Counted from the first letter of the stretch, positions 1 to 9,320 are shown. The stretch is DNA of 36,863 nt from Verrucomicrobiaceae bacterium (GCA_012719225.1 JAAYAT010000112.1:1-36863), one strand, 5' to 3'. Made by a program: numbers and translations. Notes: a model not told the origin generated them from the letters alone.

Positions 1-540
1 ATCGAGGCGGTTGGTGATGCCGAAGCGGGACAGGAGCGGGCGGGTCAGCATGCCGGCCTTGGTCGTGGCGCCGATCAGGGTGAACTTCGGCAGGGAGAGG
101 GAGATGGAGCGGGCACTCGGTCCCGAGTCGATGATGATGTCGAGTTTGAAGTCCTCCATCGCCGGGTAGAGGTATTCCTCGATGGCCGGGTGGAGGCGGT
201 GGATCTCGTCGATGAAGAGAAAATCGCCGTGCTGCACGTTTGTCAGGATGCCCGCGAGATCGCCCGCCTTTTCGATCTGGGGGCCGCTGGTGATGTGGAT
301 CTCGCTCCCGAAGGCGCGCGCGAGGATGTGGGCCAGGGTCGTCTTGCCGAGTCCGGGAGGGCCGCAGAGCAATACGTGATCGAGGGCGTCGTTGCGCCCC
401 TTGGCCGCATCGACCATGAGAATGAGGCGCTCCTTCACTTTCGCCTGGCCGCAAAATTCCACGAAGTCCGGCGGGCGCAGGCTCTGTTCAAACTCCCGCG
501 CGGGGGACGCTTCGGGCTCGGCTGGATAAGGGTCGGTCAC
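1..540 (-). CDS. ruvB: Holliday junction branch-migration helicase RuvB (3'-truncated by window edge)
   Basis: This is the ATPase motor of the RuvAB complex, which drives branch migration of Holliday junctions in recombinational repair. The translated minus strand shows a RuvB N-terminal segment ([10 protein letters not shown]), Walker [10 protein letters not shown], Walker [12 protein letters not shown], and the sensor region IGATTKAG followed by a typical LLSRFGI stretch. 180 codons are present; the family is about 340 residues, so the C-terminal half lies beyond base 1. The start is a GTG at 540-538 giving [11 protein letters not shown]; a TTG three codons upstream is the only near alternative, and neither has a convincing Shine-Dalgarno. 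The gene is divergent from bamA with a 342-base gap. Identity is secure; the start is less so. Confidence 0.95.
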   Translation of the reverse strand, partial: MTDPYPAEPEASPAREFEQSLRPPDFVEFCGQAKVKERLILMVDAAKGRNDALDHVLLCGPPGLGKTTLAHILARAFGSEIHITSGPQIEKAGDLAGILTNVQHGDFLFIDEIHRLHPAIEEYLYPAMEDFKLDIIIDSGPSARSISLSLPKFTLIGATTKAGMLTRPLLSRFGITNRLD

Positions 541-882
541 GGGGGACAAGGGGACGAAAATGAAAAAGAAAGAGCCTCAAGCCCGATCCAATAAGGAGGA
601 AATGATATTTAAATTTTCCAGAAAATCAAGATAACCTAAAAATTATAAAAGTCGATACGTTTTGCTTGCTTCGCGGGGGATTTACGATAAACAATTGCAG
701 AAGGGGGAAATTGGCCGTTTACTTGGCTCGATTTCAGTCCTTTCCGGAACACCGCCGGAGCAAATTCCAACTTGACGCGGGGCCTTGAGGTTCTATCTAG
801 TGGGTTTCTTCCGGTGGGGTTTCAGAAACCACCACACACAGACTTTACCGCCTTACCGAGCACGGAACACTTTGATCAGCCT
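541..882. other. Divergent intergenic region ruvB/bamA
   Basis: There is no convincing gene in these 342 bases. Bases 600-720 are clearly AT-richer than the coding DNA around them, consistent with promoters for the two divergent genes. A perfect AAGGAGG at 593-599 sits only two bases before an ATG at 602 that opens a 10-codon frame; the spacing is too short for normal initiation, so I do not call it a gene. Near 812-832 a short hairpin (GGTGG and TTT pairing with AAA and CCACC) lies in the presumed bamA leader. Confidence 0.5.
772..799 (+). promoter_or_regulatory. Candidate sigma70-type promoter for bamA
   Basis: TTGACG at 772-777 and TATCTA at 794-799 are separated by 16 bases, close to the housekeeping sigma consensus. 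They lie about 85 bases upstream of the bamA ATG. This is a pattern match only, and no transcription start is known. Confidence 0.35.
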
Positions 883-3192
883 ATGAATTTACTGAAACGA
901 CTCCGCCCCCGTTTCCTCGCACCATCCCTCGGATTGATGGCCGGGATGCTCGCTTTCCAAGGGGGGGCGCTTTCAGGGCTCGCACAGGAAGGGGCGGTGG
1001 TGAAATCCATCGATGTCCAGTATGTCGGCAATCAGACCGTCGCACCCGAGCGTATTCTCTCCCACATGTCCACCCGCGTCGGGGACAAGCTCTCCATGGC
1101 GCAGATCGACGAGGACGTGAAGAGCCTCTATGCGAGCGGGGATGTGGAGAACGTCCGCATTCTCTCCGACAGCGCCTCCGGCGGAGTGGCGCTCATCGTG
1201 GTGGCCCAGACGCGCGCTGTCTACGGCGGTTCCCAGTTTGTCGGCAACACCCTCATCGAAACCTCCAAGCTGGAGAAGAAAATCGATCTCACGGTCAACA
1301 AGCCCATCGACGAATCCGCGCTCCAGACCGCGAGGCAGGAAATGCAGGAGATGTACCGCAAGAAGGGCTTCTCCGAGGCGACAGTGACCTATCGCATCGG
1401 CGCACCCACCGCCGAGGGATATTCCACCGTGATGTTCACCGTCGACGAGGGCACCCAGGGAGTGCTCCGCAACATTGAATTTGTCGGCAACACCGCCTTC
1501 CCCGCCTCTCGTCTCAAAGAGGAGATGACGCAAAAGGAAAAGGGCATCACCACCATTTTCAGCAAAGGGGGCTCGACCGATGCGGAGACCCTCGCGCAGG
1601 ATGTCCGGGCGATCGAGGATTTCTACCGCGACAACGGCTACCTCAACGCCAGGGTCGTGAATGTCTCGCGTCTCCGGGCCGACGCCAAGCACGTCGATGT
1701 CATCATCACCATTGACGAGGGCCAGACCTATCAGGTCGACAGTCTCGCGATCAACGGTATCACCGTGCTGAATATGCAGGAGGACGTGCTGCCCTTCCTC
1801 AAGACCTCGGCCGGGGACACCTTCGCGGGGAATAAGCTCAAGTCCGACATCCAGCTCATCACCGACCAATACGGCAGCCGCGGCTACGCCGATGCCCGGG
1901 TCAGCCCCCGCCTCGAAGACTCCGGGAGCGGTGCGGTGCGCGTCGTCCTCGATGTCACCGAGGGCCGTCCCTACAAAATCGGCCAGGTCAGCATCGAGGG
2001 GAACAACAAGACCAAGGAACACGTGATCCGTCGCGAGCTCCCGATGGAGCCCGGCCAAGTCTACGACACGACCAAGGCCGACGTGACCGAGCGTCGTCTC
2101 CAGAACATGAACTATTTCTCCAGCGTCGAAGTGATCCCGGTGGACACCAGCTACCTCGACGAGAAGGACCTCCTCATCCGGGTCGTGGAGAAACCCACCG
2201 GGACGATCAACTTCGGGGCCGGGTTCAGTTCGATCGACAGCCTGACCGGTTTCTTCGAGGTCACCCAGACCAACTTCGATCTCTTCGACTGGCCGAGCTT
2301 CACCGGGGCGGGGCAGCGTTTCCGCTTCAGTGTCCGGGCCGGTAGCGAGCGCAAGGACGCCAGCATCTCGATCACGGAACCCTGGCTCTTCGGGCACCGC
2401 TTGGCCTTCACGACCGAGGCCTACTACCGCGACCTCCTTTTCCTCAGCGACGAGTATGACCAGACCAGCTATGGCGCGGCCTTCTCGCTGCGCAAATCGA
2501 TCGGCGAGTTCACCTACCTGGTGGGCGATTACCGGGCCGAGCAAATCGAGATCGACGCGGTCCCCGGGGCGTCTCCCGCCTTCCTCGCCGAAGAGGGCGA
2601 CTTCTTCAAGAGTTCGGTCGGCACCAGCGTCGTCCGCGATACCCGCGACAACGTCTTCCTGCCGCGCGAGGGGCACAAGGCTTCGGCTGGATTCGAGTTC
2701 GCCGGTCTCGGTGGCGACGTGGACGACACGATTTTCTCCGCCAGCGCCGCTCAATACATCCTCCTGCCCCGCGACATCATCCTGAGCCTGAGCGGGGAAG
2801 TGAACCAGTCCTCGGACGGGGATCACGTCTTCACCCGCCATTTCCTCGGCGGTGCCAACAATCTGCGCGGCTTCGAGTTCCGCGACGTGGGTCCGCGCGA
2901 TCCGGTCAGCGGCGAAGTCCTCGGCGGGAAGCGTTCCTGGAACGCGACGGCGGAAGTCTCCGTGCCGATCGTGGAGAAAATCCGGGCGGCCGCCTTCTAC
3001 GATCTCGGCGAGGTCAGCGACGGCCCGGCCGGTTCGATCGCCGGCGGGATCCACTCCGACTGGGGTCTCGGTGTCCGTCTCTTCGTCCTCGGGAGCGCTC
3101 CGGTGCGTCTGGACTACGCCTTCCCGATCCAGCACGACGGCTTCAACGACGACGGCGGACGCTTCCAGTTCACCATGGGCGCCCAGTTCTAA
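883..3192 (+). CDS. bamA: Outer membrane protein assembly factor BamA
   Basis: This is the Omp85-family core of the beta-barrel assembly machine, which folds and inserts outer-membrane proteins. The 769-residue product is of usual length. It has a signal peptide over about residues 1-34 ending near LAQEG. Tandem POTRA repeats fill about 40-420, each with the recurring pattern of an xxGN motif, a helix pair and an ITIDEGQ-type strand. A C-terminal 16-strand barrel domain follows, with the GGANNLRGFEFRDVGPRD region (the conserved loop-6 RGF signature) and a final FTMGAQF ending in Phe, the usual barrel signal. The ATG at 883 begins the signal peptide; an in-frame TTG at 772 would add 37 non-signal residues and falls on the candidate -35 element, so it was rejected. 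ompH/skp follows, as is common. Confidence 0.96.
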   Translation: MNLLKRLRPRFLAPSLGLMAGMLAFQGGALSGLAQEGAVVKSIDVQYVGNQTVAPERILSHMSTRVGDKLSMAQIDEDVKSLYASGDVENVRILSDSASGGVALIVVAQTRAVYGGSQFVGNTLIETSKLEKKIDLTVNKPIDESALQTARQEMQEMYRKKGFSEATVTYRIGAPTAEGYSTVMFTVDEGTQGVLRNIEFVGNTAFPASRLKEEMTQKEKGITTIFSKGGSTDAETLAQDVRAIEDFYRDNGYLNARVVNVSRLRADAKHVDVIITIDEGQTYQVDSLAINGITVLNMQEDVLPFLKTSAGDTFAGNKLKSDIQLITDQYGSRGYADARVSPRLEDSGSGAVRVVLDVTEGRPYKIGQVSIEGNNKTKEHVIRRELPMEPGQVYDTTKADVTERRLQNMNYFSSVEVIPVDTSYLDEKDLLIRVVEKPTGTINFGAGFSSIDSLTGFFEVTQTNFDLFDWPSFTGAGQRFRFSVRAGSERKDASISITEPWLFGHRLAFTTEAYYRDLLFLSDEYDQTSYGAAFSLRKSIGEFTYLVGDYRAEQIEIDAVPGASPAFLAEEGDFFKSSVGTSVVRDTRDNVFLPREGHKASAGFEFAGLGGDVDDTIFSASAAQYILLPRDIILSLSGEVNQSSDGDHVFTRHFLGGANNLRGFEFRDVGPRDPVSGEVLGGKRSWNATAEVSVPIVEKIRAAAFYDLGEVSDGPAGSIAGGIHSDWGLGVRLFVLGSAPVRLDYAFPIQHDGFNDDGGRFQFTMGAQF

Positions 3193-3323
3193 TCGCGGGA
3201 AACGCAGAGTTTTTCTAAGAAAACCACGTGCCCTATCGTCCGTTCTGAGCCCGATGCACACTCACCGCCCCCGGCGTGGTTGCTGAAGGCGAACCTTCCC
3301 TCTCATTCTCCTGATTGACCCCT

Positions 3324-3920
3324 ATGAAATTCCGCCTGCCCGCCCTCTTCCTTGCCCTCGCCCTGCCGGTGCTCGCTCCAAGCGCCTCCGGACAAGAGTT
3401 GAAAATTGCTGTCATCGACATGCAGGAAGCGCTCAACCAGTTCTACAAGACCGAGATCCAGGTGAAACAGATCAACGATCTCGCCGACGAGAAGCGCAAG
3501 AATCTCGACGAGCGCCAGGCCGCCTACCAGCAGATGAACAACAAGATGGCCGAACTGGACGCCGTCTACAAGGACACCGCGCTGGCCGAGAGCAAGCGGA
3601 AGGAAGCGCTGGAGCAACTCCAGGCCCTTTTCCAGGAGCGCCAGGCCAAAGGCAAGGAAATCTCCGACGCCCAGCGCAAGGCCTCGGCCGAAGTGATGAC
3701 CGCCCGCCAGGAGATGGAAGCGACCTTGGTGGACGAGATCAAAAAGACCGTCGATACCATCGTGCAGGCCCAGGGGCTCGACCTCGTCTTTGACAAATCT
3801 TTCCTGCCCAAGGCGAACAAGGCCATCCTCTACACCTCGGAAAATGTGAAGGATCTCACCGCCGAAGTGGTCAGCACCCTCAACGCCGGGGCACCGGCCG
3901 CCGCCGCCCCGACAAACTGA
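3324..3920 (+). CDS. OmpH/Skp-family periplasmic chaperone
   Basis: This is a periplasmic chaperone that holds unfolded outer-membrane proteins for delivery to BamA. The 198-residue product has a signal peptide (about 1-24, ending SASGQ) and a core that starts with LKIAVIDMQEALNQF, the typical OmpH/Skp opening strand. A long Lys/Glu/Gln-rich region over about 45-150 is predicted to form the two coiled-coil tentacles. The domain closes with LDLVFDKSFL and LYTSENVKDLTAEVV, both family-typical. The Ala-rich C-terminus is unremarkable. The ATG at 3324 is preferred over an in-frame TTG at 3315. It follows bamA by 131 bases and is followed by a strong terminator, so bamA and ompH probably form one transcript that stops before lpxD. 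Confidence 0.9.
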   Translation: MKFRLPALFLALALPVLAPSASGQELKIAVIDMQEALNQFYKTEIQVKQINDLADEKRKNLDERQAAYQQMNNKMAELDAVYKDTALAESKRKEALEQLQALFQERQAKGKEISDAQRKASAEVMTARQEMEATLVDEIKKTVDTIVQAQGLDLVFDKSFLPKANKAILYTSENVKDLTAEVVSTLNAGAPAAAAPTN

Positions 3921-3951
3921 GCGGGGACGCGTCCGGGAAAAATCCCGATCC

Positions 3952-3978
3952 AAAGCGGCGGTTCCCGCCGCTTTTTTT
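3952..3978 (+). terminator. Intrinsic terminator after ompH/skp
   Basis: A perfect 10-bp stem (AAAGCGGCGG, loop TTC, CCGCCGCTTT) is followed directly by a run of T residues (3972-3978). It lies 31 bases after the ompH stop and 65 bases before the lpxD ATG, so lpxD probably has its own promoter or is reached by partial readthrough. Confidence 0.85.
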
Positions 3979-4042
3979 GTTTCGGACATCCTCTTCTGTT
4001 TTTGCGAAAACCCGGATCGGGTGCGAAGAAGGACATCGGATC

Positions 4043-5107
4043 ATGAAAACGAGCGTCGGAGAAATAGCCGCCCTGGTCGAGGGGGAACTGGTTCGCGGCG
4101 ACGCCGCGACGATCCTGACCAACTTCGCCGCTCTGGACCACGCCGACGAGAGCTGTGTCAGTTTTTACGGGAACCCGAAGTACCGCGAGCAGCTCCGCTC
4201 GACCCGCGCGGGCCTGGTCCTGGTGCCCGAGGTTGCGGTGTCGGCACCGGAAAGCGCGGCTCTCGTGGTGGTGGAGAATCCGGTGCTCGCCTTCGATAGC
4301 ATCGTGCGGCTCTACGGAGTGACCTCGCCGCCCTTCGAGGCGGGAGTCCACCAGACCGCCTTCGTCCATCCCGATGCGCGACTCGATCCCACCGCCGTCT
4401 CGATCGCGGCCAAGGCCACGGTGGCGGAGGGCGCGGTCATCGGGAAAGGCACCCGCATCGGAGCGGGTGCGGCCATCGGCGGGGATGTCGTGATCGGCGA
4501 GGACTGTGTCATCGCAGCGAATGTGACGATTTGTCAGGGCTGTCTCGTGGGGAACCGGGTCATCCTCCATCCCGGCGTCGTGGTCGGGGCGGACGGGTTC
4601 GGATTTGAATTCGTCGAGGGCCGACATCGCAAGATCGAGCAACTCGGGATCGTCCGCATCGGCGACGATGTGGAGATTGGGGCCTCCAGCACGATAGACC
4701 GGGCCCGCTTCGGCGAGACGGTCATTGGCGAGGGAACCAAGATCGACAACCAGGTGCAGATCGGCCACAACTGCATCATCGGGAAACACTGTATCGTCGT
4801 CGCCCAGACCGGGATCTCGGGCAGCACCCGGATCGGGGATTATGTCACCCTGGCGGCGCAGTGCGGCATCGCCGGCCATCTCGTTATCGCGGACCGCGTC
4901 ACCTGCGGGGGACGCACCGGCGTGATCGCTTCGATCCGGGAGCCGGGCGGGACTTACTTCGGGTATCCGGCCCGTCCTTTCAAGGAAGGCCGCCGCGAGG
5001 CGATGCGGATCAAGCAGCTCGGGAGTCTCTTCCGCCGGGTCAAGGCCCTGGAGTCCGGAAAAGCCGCGCCGGGTGACGAGGCGACGTCGGGTGGCGAGGC
5101 GGAGTGA
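4043..5107 (+). CDS. lpxD: UDP-3-O-acylglucosamine N-acyltransferase LpxD
   Basis: LpxD adds the N-linked hydroxyacyl chain from acyl-ACP to UDP-3-O-acylglucosamine in lipid A biosynthesis, in the cytoplasm. The 354-residue product has the LpxD N-terminal domain (about 1-100, with SFYGNPKYREQL) followed by a left-handed beta-helix of hexapeptide repeats (about 110-330). KIDNQVQIGHN carries the likely catalytic histidine, residue 242, equivalent to the essential His of the E. coli enzyme. GADGFGFEF and GYPARPFKE are further LpxD signatures. The ATG at 4043 begins the conserved MKTSVGEIAALVEG; a longer in-frame extension starts inside the preceding terminator and was rejected. Its presence implies LPS. 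No lpxA, lpxB or fabZ gene is adjacent. It is convergent with the next gene, with a 15-base gap. Confidence 0.95.
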   Translation: MKTSVGEIAALVEGELVRGDAATILTNFAALDHADESCVSFYGNPKYREQLRSTRAGLVLVPEVAVSAPESAALVVVENPVLAFDSIVRLYGVTSPPFEAGVHQTAFVHPDARLDPTAVSIAAKATVAEGAVIGKGTRIGAGAAIGGDVVIGEDCVIAANVTICQGCLVGNRVILHPGVVVGADGFGFEFVEGRHRKIEQLGIVRIGDDVEIGASSTIDRARFGETVIGEGTKIDNQVQIGHNCIIGKHCIVVAQTGISGSTRIGDYVTLAAQCGIAGHLVIADRVTCGGRTGVIASIREPGGTYFGYPARPFKEGRREAMRIKQLGSLFRRVKALESGKAAPGDEATSGGEAE

Positions 5108-5122
5108 AGGTCCCGGCTTTTC

Positions 5123-6481
5123 TCACAAATCCACGCTTTCGCCCGGAGCGGGGATGATGACCCGCGCCTTGGGGAGACGCCGCTCCAACTCGGCCTTGAA
5201 CCAGGCCCGCGCCGGTTCGTCGCCGTGGACGAGGAGGACCGTTTTCGGATCGCAGGAGACGGTGTAGTCGACGATTTGTTCGCGGGGGGCATGTCCGCTG
5301 AAGTCGAAGCGTTCGACATCGCACCGGATTTCGGATTCGTGCGGGGAATTGTCCGAAAGGGCGACGCGCCCGCCCTTGCCGGCGGCGAGGATGCGCCCGG
5401 CGAGGCTGTCTTTGTCGGCGTATCCGACAAAGAGGATCGAGTGCGCCTCCGAGGGGAGGATGCGACGGGCGAAACGATGGGAGACGGTGTGCTCGGACAT
5501 CATGCCGCTGGAGAGGGCGTAGATCGCGCCGGGATGAAACTCGGGTTCGCGATGGCCGCGGGCGAGGACGCGCAGGCCGGGGAATTCCTCCAGCAGCTTG
5601 AACCCCCGGTGGTTGCGCCCCGGATCGTGGGAAAAACGGTCCGCGATCTGGGTCATTCGGGTGCTGAGACCGCCGATGTGGACGGGAACGGGGGGAATGA
5701 CATCCGCGTCGATCAACTCGCGCAGCATCAGGAGAAGTTCCTGCGTTTTGCCGAAGGCGAAGACGGGAATGAGGACGGCCCCGCCGCGATCCAGGGTGCG
5801 GTTGATCGCCTCGCCGAGGCGGCGCTGCTCCGCCGCCCGCGAATATTCCGGGTCGCGCTGGTGGTCGCCGCGGGTGGTCTCGATGGCCATGGCGTCGAAT
5901 TTTTCGACCGGGAAACTCGCCGCCCGGACCAGGGTCTGCTCTTCAAAATGCACGTCGCCGGTGTAGAAAAAAGTCCTGTTGTCGTGCTCCAGGCGGATCC
6001 CGACCGCTCCGAGGACGTGTCCCGCCCGGAAGAACCGGCAGGAGACCCGCTCGCGATCTCCGAGGGAAAAGGTCTCGCCCACCTCCCGCGTGAGCCAGGT
6101 GCGCTCCGCCTCGTCGACGGCCCGATGCGAGTAAAGCGGATAGGCGGGTTCGTCCAGCTCCTCGCGCTGGGCTTTCATCACATTGACCGAATTGTGGAGC
6201 AGCGCGCCGCCGTTCTCGCGGGTCGCTTCGGTCATCGCGACGGCCGCCTCGGGGTGCTGTTTCATGAGCACGGGAAGCCCCCCGATATGGTCGAGATGGG
6301 GGTGGCTCAGCAAAATCGCGTCGAGAGATCCGGGCTCGAGTTTTTCAAACAAGGGCAGGGTGTCTTTGCCGGTGTGCTTGGGGTGGGTCCCCGCGTCGAG
6401 GACGATGCGCGTCCCGCCGGTTTCGAGGAGGTAGCAATTGGTTCCGATGTCGGGATATCTCGCGAGATTTTGAAAACGCAT
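5123..6481 (-). CDS. Beta-CASP metallo-beta-lactamase-fold ribonuclease-like protein
   Basis: This is a predicted zinc-dependent RNA nuclease of the CPSF73/RNase-J-like beta-CASP group. The 452-residue product has the zinc motif HPHLDHIGG (His60, His62, Asp64, His65), a later GHVLGA histidine and FYTGDVHFE aspartate (motifs 3 and 4), then the beta-CASP cap with AIETTRGD, a helicase-like PVFAFGKTQELLLML stretch and YALSSGMMSEH. The final KTVLLVHGDEPA carries the C-terminal histidine. It resembles the KH-less bacterial CPSF-like subgroup (COG1236) more than RNase J, which has an extra C-terminal domain. ATG 6481 gives MRFQNLARYPDIGTNCYLLE, the usual start of the fold. It lies 28 bases downstream of tadA on the same strand, so the two may be co-transcribed. 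The substrate cannot be read from sequence. Confidence 0.88.
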   Translation of the reverse strand: MRFQNLARYPDIGTNCYLLETGGTRIVLDAGTHPKHTGKDTLPLFEKLEPGSLDAILLSHPHLDHIGGLPVLMKQHPEAAVAMTEATRENGGALLHNSVNVMKAQREELDEPAYPLYSHRAVDEAERTWLTREVGETFSLGDRERVSCRFFRAGHVLGAVGIRLEHDNRTFFYTGDVHFEEQTLVRAASFPVEKFDAMAIETTRGDHQRDPEYSRAAEQRRLGEAINRTLDRGGAVLIPVFAFGKTQELLLMLRELIDADVIPPVPVHIGGLSTRMTQIADRFSHDPGRNHRGFKLLEEFPGLRVLARGHREPEFHPGAIYALSSGMMSEHTVSHRFARRILPSEAHSILFVGYADKDSLAGRILAAGKGGRVALSDNSPHESEIRCDVERFDFSGHAPREQIVDYTVSCDPKTVLLVHGDEPARAWFKAELERRLPKARVIIPAPGESVDL

Positions 6482-6509
6482 GGGGAAAAGAGGGGCAGAA
6501 TGAACCGTT

Positions 6510-7031
6510 TTACCCGTCGGAGCCAGCTTTCTTTTTGAGGCGGGCTTCGTGGAAAAAGGTTTTGAGAAGATGGACGGATTCTTCTTCGAGAACCCCGCCG
6601 GTGATCTCGCTGTGGTGGTTGAGGGTCGGCTGCTGGAGGAGGTTGAGAAGCCCCCCCGCCGCGCCTCCCTTGGGATCGCCGCAACCGAAAACGACCCGGC
6701 GGATCCGGCAGTGGACGATGGCCCCGGCACACATGGGGCAGGGCTCTTTGGTGACGAAGAGATCGCAATCGGTCAGACGCCAGTCGCCCAGGGCTTCCTG
6801 GGCCTGCGTCAGCGCGAGCATCTCGGCATGGGCGGTGGCGTCGCGCAAGGTCTCGACCTGGTTGTGGGCGCGGGCGAGGATGCGGCCTTCCCGCACGATC
6901 ATCGCCCCGATGGGGACCTCCCCGGCGAGGTAGGCCTTCTGCGCTTGACGCAGCGCTTGGCTCATCAGGAAGGTATCGCTGGTGAGTTCGATGCGGGCGT
7001 CCTCGTTTTCCTCGGGAGAATGGCTGACCAT
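6510..7031 (-). CDS. tadA: tRNA-specific adenosine deaminase TadA
   Basis: TadA deaminates adenosine 34 to inosine in tRNA-Arg(ACG), allowing wobble decoding. The 173-residue product carries the cytidine/deoxycytidylate deaminase fold, with AHAEM supplying zinc ligand His68 and proton shuttle Glu70, and PCPMCAGA supplying Cys98 and Cys101. GEVPIGAMIV and the later RRVVFGCGDPKGGAAG are typical of TadA. The start is ATG 7031, which adds a 22-residue acidic leader; an internal ATG at 6965 (MSQALRQAQ) would give a more standard 151-residue TadA and is an equally plausible start. It is divergent from rpe (63 bases) and 28 bases upstream of the beta-CASP gene. Confidence 0.93.
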   Translation of the reverse strand: MVSHSPEENEDARIELTSDTFLMSQALRQAQKAYLAGEVPIGAMIVREGRILARAHNQVETLRDATAHAEMLALTQAQEALGDWRLTDCDLFVTKEPCPMCAGAIVHCRIRRVVFGCGDPKGGAAGGLLNLLQQPTLNHHSEITGGVLEEESVHLLKTFFHEARLKKKAGSDG

Positions 7032-7094
7032 GGGATCGTTTTCGGGAGACAATGGTTTGCGGAACTCCGAAACCGTGAAGATAATGGCCCCAGC

Positions 7095-7772
7095 ATGAGC
7101 GACTGCAACACCCGAATCATCGCCCCCTCGATTCTCGCGGCCGACTGGTCGCGGATTCGCGACGAAGTGACCAGGACCGAAAACGCCGGTGCCGACTGGC
7201 TCCACCTCGATGTCATGGACGGTCATTTTGTCGAAAACGTCTCCTTCGGGCCCCAGTTCGTCGCGGCGGTCCGCCCGCACGCGGCGATCCCTCTCGATGC
7301 GCATCTCATGATGACCCACCCCGACCGCTACCTCGACCGCTTCATCGACGCCGGGGCGGACCGCATCACCGTCCACGTCGAAGCGGACCACGACGTCGGC
7401 GAGACCCTGGCGCGGATCCGGGCGGCGGGGCTCGGTTGCGGGCTCGCCCTGAATCCGGCGACGCCCTTCGAGGCGGTCCTTCCCTGGCTCGACCGGATCG
7501 ACCTTCTCCTCGTCATGACGGTGGTCCCCGGATTCGGCGGACAGGCCTTCATGGAAGAAGAGACCATGCCCAAGGTCGCGGCGGCGCGCGCCTACCGGGA
7601 GGATCACGATCTCGCCTGGCATATCGAAGTCGATGGCGGGATCGACCAACGCACCGCCGTCATCGCCGCCGCCCACGGCGCCAACGTCATGGTCGCGGGG
7701 ACGGCGCTCTACGGCGCTCCCGACATGGCGCAAGCGATCCTGAAAATGCGGGGCGGTTCTCCCGGAGAGTGA
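7095..7772 (+). CDS. rpe: Ribulose-phosphate 3-epimerase
   Basis: This enzyme interconverts ribulose 5-phosphate and xylulose 5-phosphate in the pentose phosphate pathway. The 225-residue product is a standard-length TIM barrel with APSILAADW, LDVMDGHFVENVSFGP (metal-binding Asp and His), DAHLMMTHPDRY, VMTVVPGFGGQ, and EVDGGID ahead of NVMVAGTALYG, the phosphate-binding end. ATG 7095 opens MSDCNTRIIAPSIL, matching the family's usual start. Its stop shares one base with the xseA start (TGATG), implying translational coupling. Confidence 0.96.
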   Translation: MSDCNTRIIAPSILAADWSRIRDEVTRTENAGADWLHLDVMDGHFVENVSFGPQFVAAVRPHAAIPLDAHLMMTHPDRYLDRFIDAGADRITVHVEADHDVGETLARIRAAGLGCGLALNPATPFEAVLPWLDRIDLLLVMTVVPGFGGQAFMEEETMPKVAAARAYREDHDLAWHIEVDGGIDQRTAVIAAAHGANVMVAGTALYGAPDMAQAILKMRGGSPGE

Positions 7773-9100
7773 TGAGCGACCACGTCCATACCGTCGCGGG
7801 GATCACCGCCCTCCTCCGCGAGAACCTCGAAGAGCGGTTCCGCGGGGTCTGGATCGAGGGCGAGATCAGCAACCACCGGCTTCCCGGATCGGGGCACCAT
7901 TACTTCACCCTCAAGGATCCCTTCGCCCAGCTCGCCTGTGTCTTGTTCAAAGGGGCTGCGGCAAAAAGTCCGGTGCGGCTGAGCGACGGCCTCCAGGTGC
8001 GGATCTACGGGAACATCTCGGTCTACGAAGCGAGGGGGCAGTACCAGTTGATCGCCCAGACCGTGCAGCCGAAGGGCTACGGCGATCTGCAGGCGAAATT
8101 CGAAGCGCTGAAACGCCGCCTCGAGGCCGAGGGACTCTTCGATCCGGCGGCGAAAAAACCGCTCCCGGCCTTTCCCCGGACCATCGGCATCGTCACCTCG
8201 CCGACCAGCGCGGCGATACGGGACATGCTCAACGTCCTCGGACGCCGGGCGCCGTGGATTCGTGTCCTCATCCATCCGGTGCGGGTTCAGGGCGATGGGG
8301 CGGCCGAGGAGATCGCCGCCGGGGTCCGCGCCTTCGACGAGGCGAAAAACATTCCCCGTCCCGATCTCGTCATCGTCGCCCGCGGCGGAGGCAGCATCGA
8401 GGATCTCTGGGCTTTCAACGAGGAGGTCGTGGCCCGCGCCATCGCCGCCTCCTCCCTCCCGGTGATGTCCGGGGTCGGGCACGAGATCGATTTCACCATC
8501 GCCGATTTCGTGGCGGACCGCCGCGAGCCCACCCCCAGCGCCGCCGCGGAAAACGCCGTTCCCGACGGATTCGCCCTGCGACGCCATCTCGGACGCCTGC
8601 AGGATTCGCTAGACGCGAAAACCGAACACGCTCTGGCGATTTCGTCCCGCCATCTCCAATCGCTCCAGCGCGAACTCGCGGCGCGGGAACCGGGGCGGAG
8701 GATGCGTCAGTGGACCCAGTCGCTCGATTATCTCGGCGAGCGCATCGAGGCCGCCCTCTCCGTGCGACTCTCGCGTTGCCGGGGCGACCTGGGGAGCGCG
8801 CGCCGCGGGTTGCAGGCCCTCCAGCCCGAGCGGGAACTGGCTCGCCGCCGCGAACGCGTCCTCGAGACGGGCGGGCGATTCGACCTGGCCGCCCGGCGGG
8901 CCTTCGCCGACCGCCGCCGTCAGTTGGAAAATCTGGGCACCCTGATGGAATCGCTCAGCCCCGACTCCATCCTCCGGCGGGGATTTTCCGTGACCACGGA
9001 TCCCTCGGGCCGGGTCGTGAAATCGGCCGGTCAGGTGAAGGCGGGGGAAATCATCCAGACCCGTTTCGCCGACGGGAAGATTTCCAGCGTGGTGGAGTGA
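7772..9100 (+). CDS. xseA: Exodeoxyribonuclease VII large subunit
   Basis: XseA is the catalytic subunit of exonuclease VII, which degrades single-stranded DNA from both ends. The 442-residue product has an N-terminal OB fold (about 5-105, with GVWIEGEISNHRLPGSGHHYF) and the Exonuc_VII_L domain. The latter includes IGIVTSPTSAAIRDML, VARGGGSIEDLWAFNEE, GVGHEIDFTIADFVADRRE and the typical TPSAAAE, followed by a coiled-coil-rich region (about 280-390) and a final LRRGFSVTTD strand. The start at 7772 overlaps the rpe stop by one base. The small subunit gene xseB is not adjacent and must be elsewhere if present. The pairing with rpe has no obvious functional meaning. Confidence 0.96.
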   Translation: MSDHVHTVAGITALLRENLEERFRGVWIEGEISNHRLPGSGHHYFTLKDPFAQLACVLFKGAAAKSPVRLSDGLQVRIYGNISVYEARGQYQLIAQTVQPKGYGDLQAKFEALKRRLEAEGLFDPAAKKPLPAFPRTIGIVTSPTSAAIRDMLNVLGRRAPWIRVLIHPVRVQGDGAAEEIAAGVRAFDEAKNIPRPDLVIVARGGGSIEDLWAFNEEVVARAIAASSLPVMSGVGHEIDFTIADFVADRREPTPSAAAENAVPDGFALRRHLGRLQDSLDAKTEHALAISSRHLQSLQRELAAREPGRRMRQWTQSLDYLGERIEAALSVRLSRCRGDLGSARRGLQALQPERELARRRERVLETGGRFDLAARRAFADRRRQLENLGTLMESLSPDSILRRGFSVTTDPSGRVVKSAGQVKAGEIIQTRFADGKISSVVE

Positions 9101-9320
9101 AGGGTGGTGGCACGACCCATCCGGCTGGATTTTCCACGATTACCGGAATCAAGTCGGCGAAAGAATTTCTCTGCTGTTGTATGCGGGAGGCTGTTGGGGT
9201 AAAAGCGGGGTGTCCTTTTTAGGAAAAGATGAATCCTTTGTCCCGGAGCGGGGTTTACCCGTGCGCGGCGGCCCGGGATGAGGGATGAGAAACACGACCC
9301 CGGATAGAGAAACACGACAG

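Noticed and set aside
602-634. A 10-codon leader peptide after a perfect AAGGAGG (593-599)
   Set aside because: The spacing to the ATG is only two bases, the frame is very short, and nothing downstream suggests attenuation.
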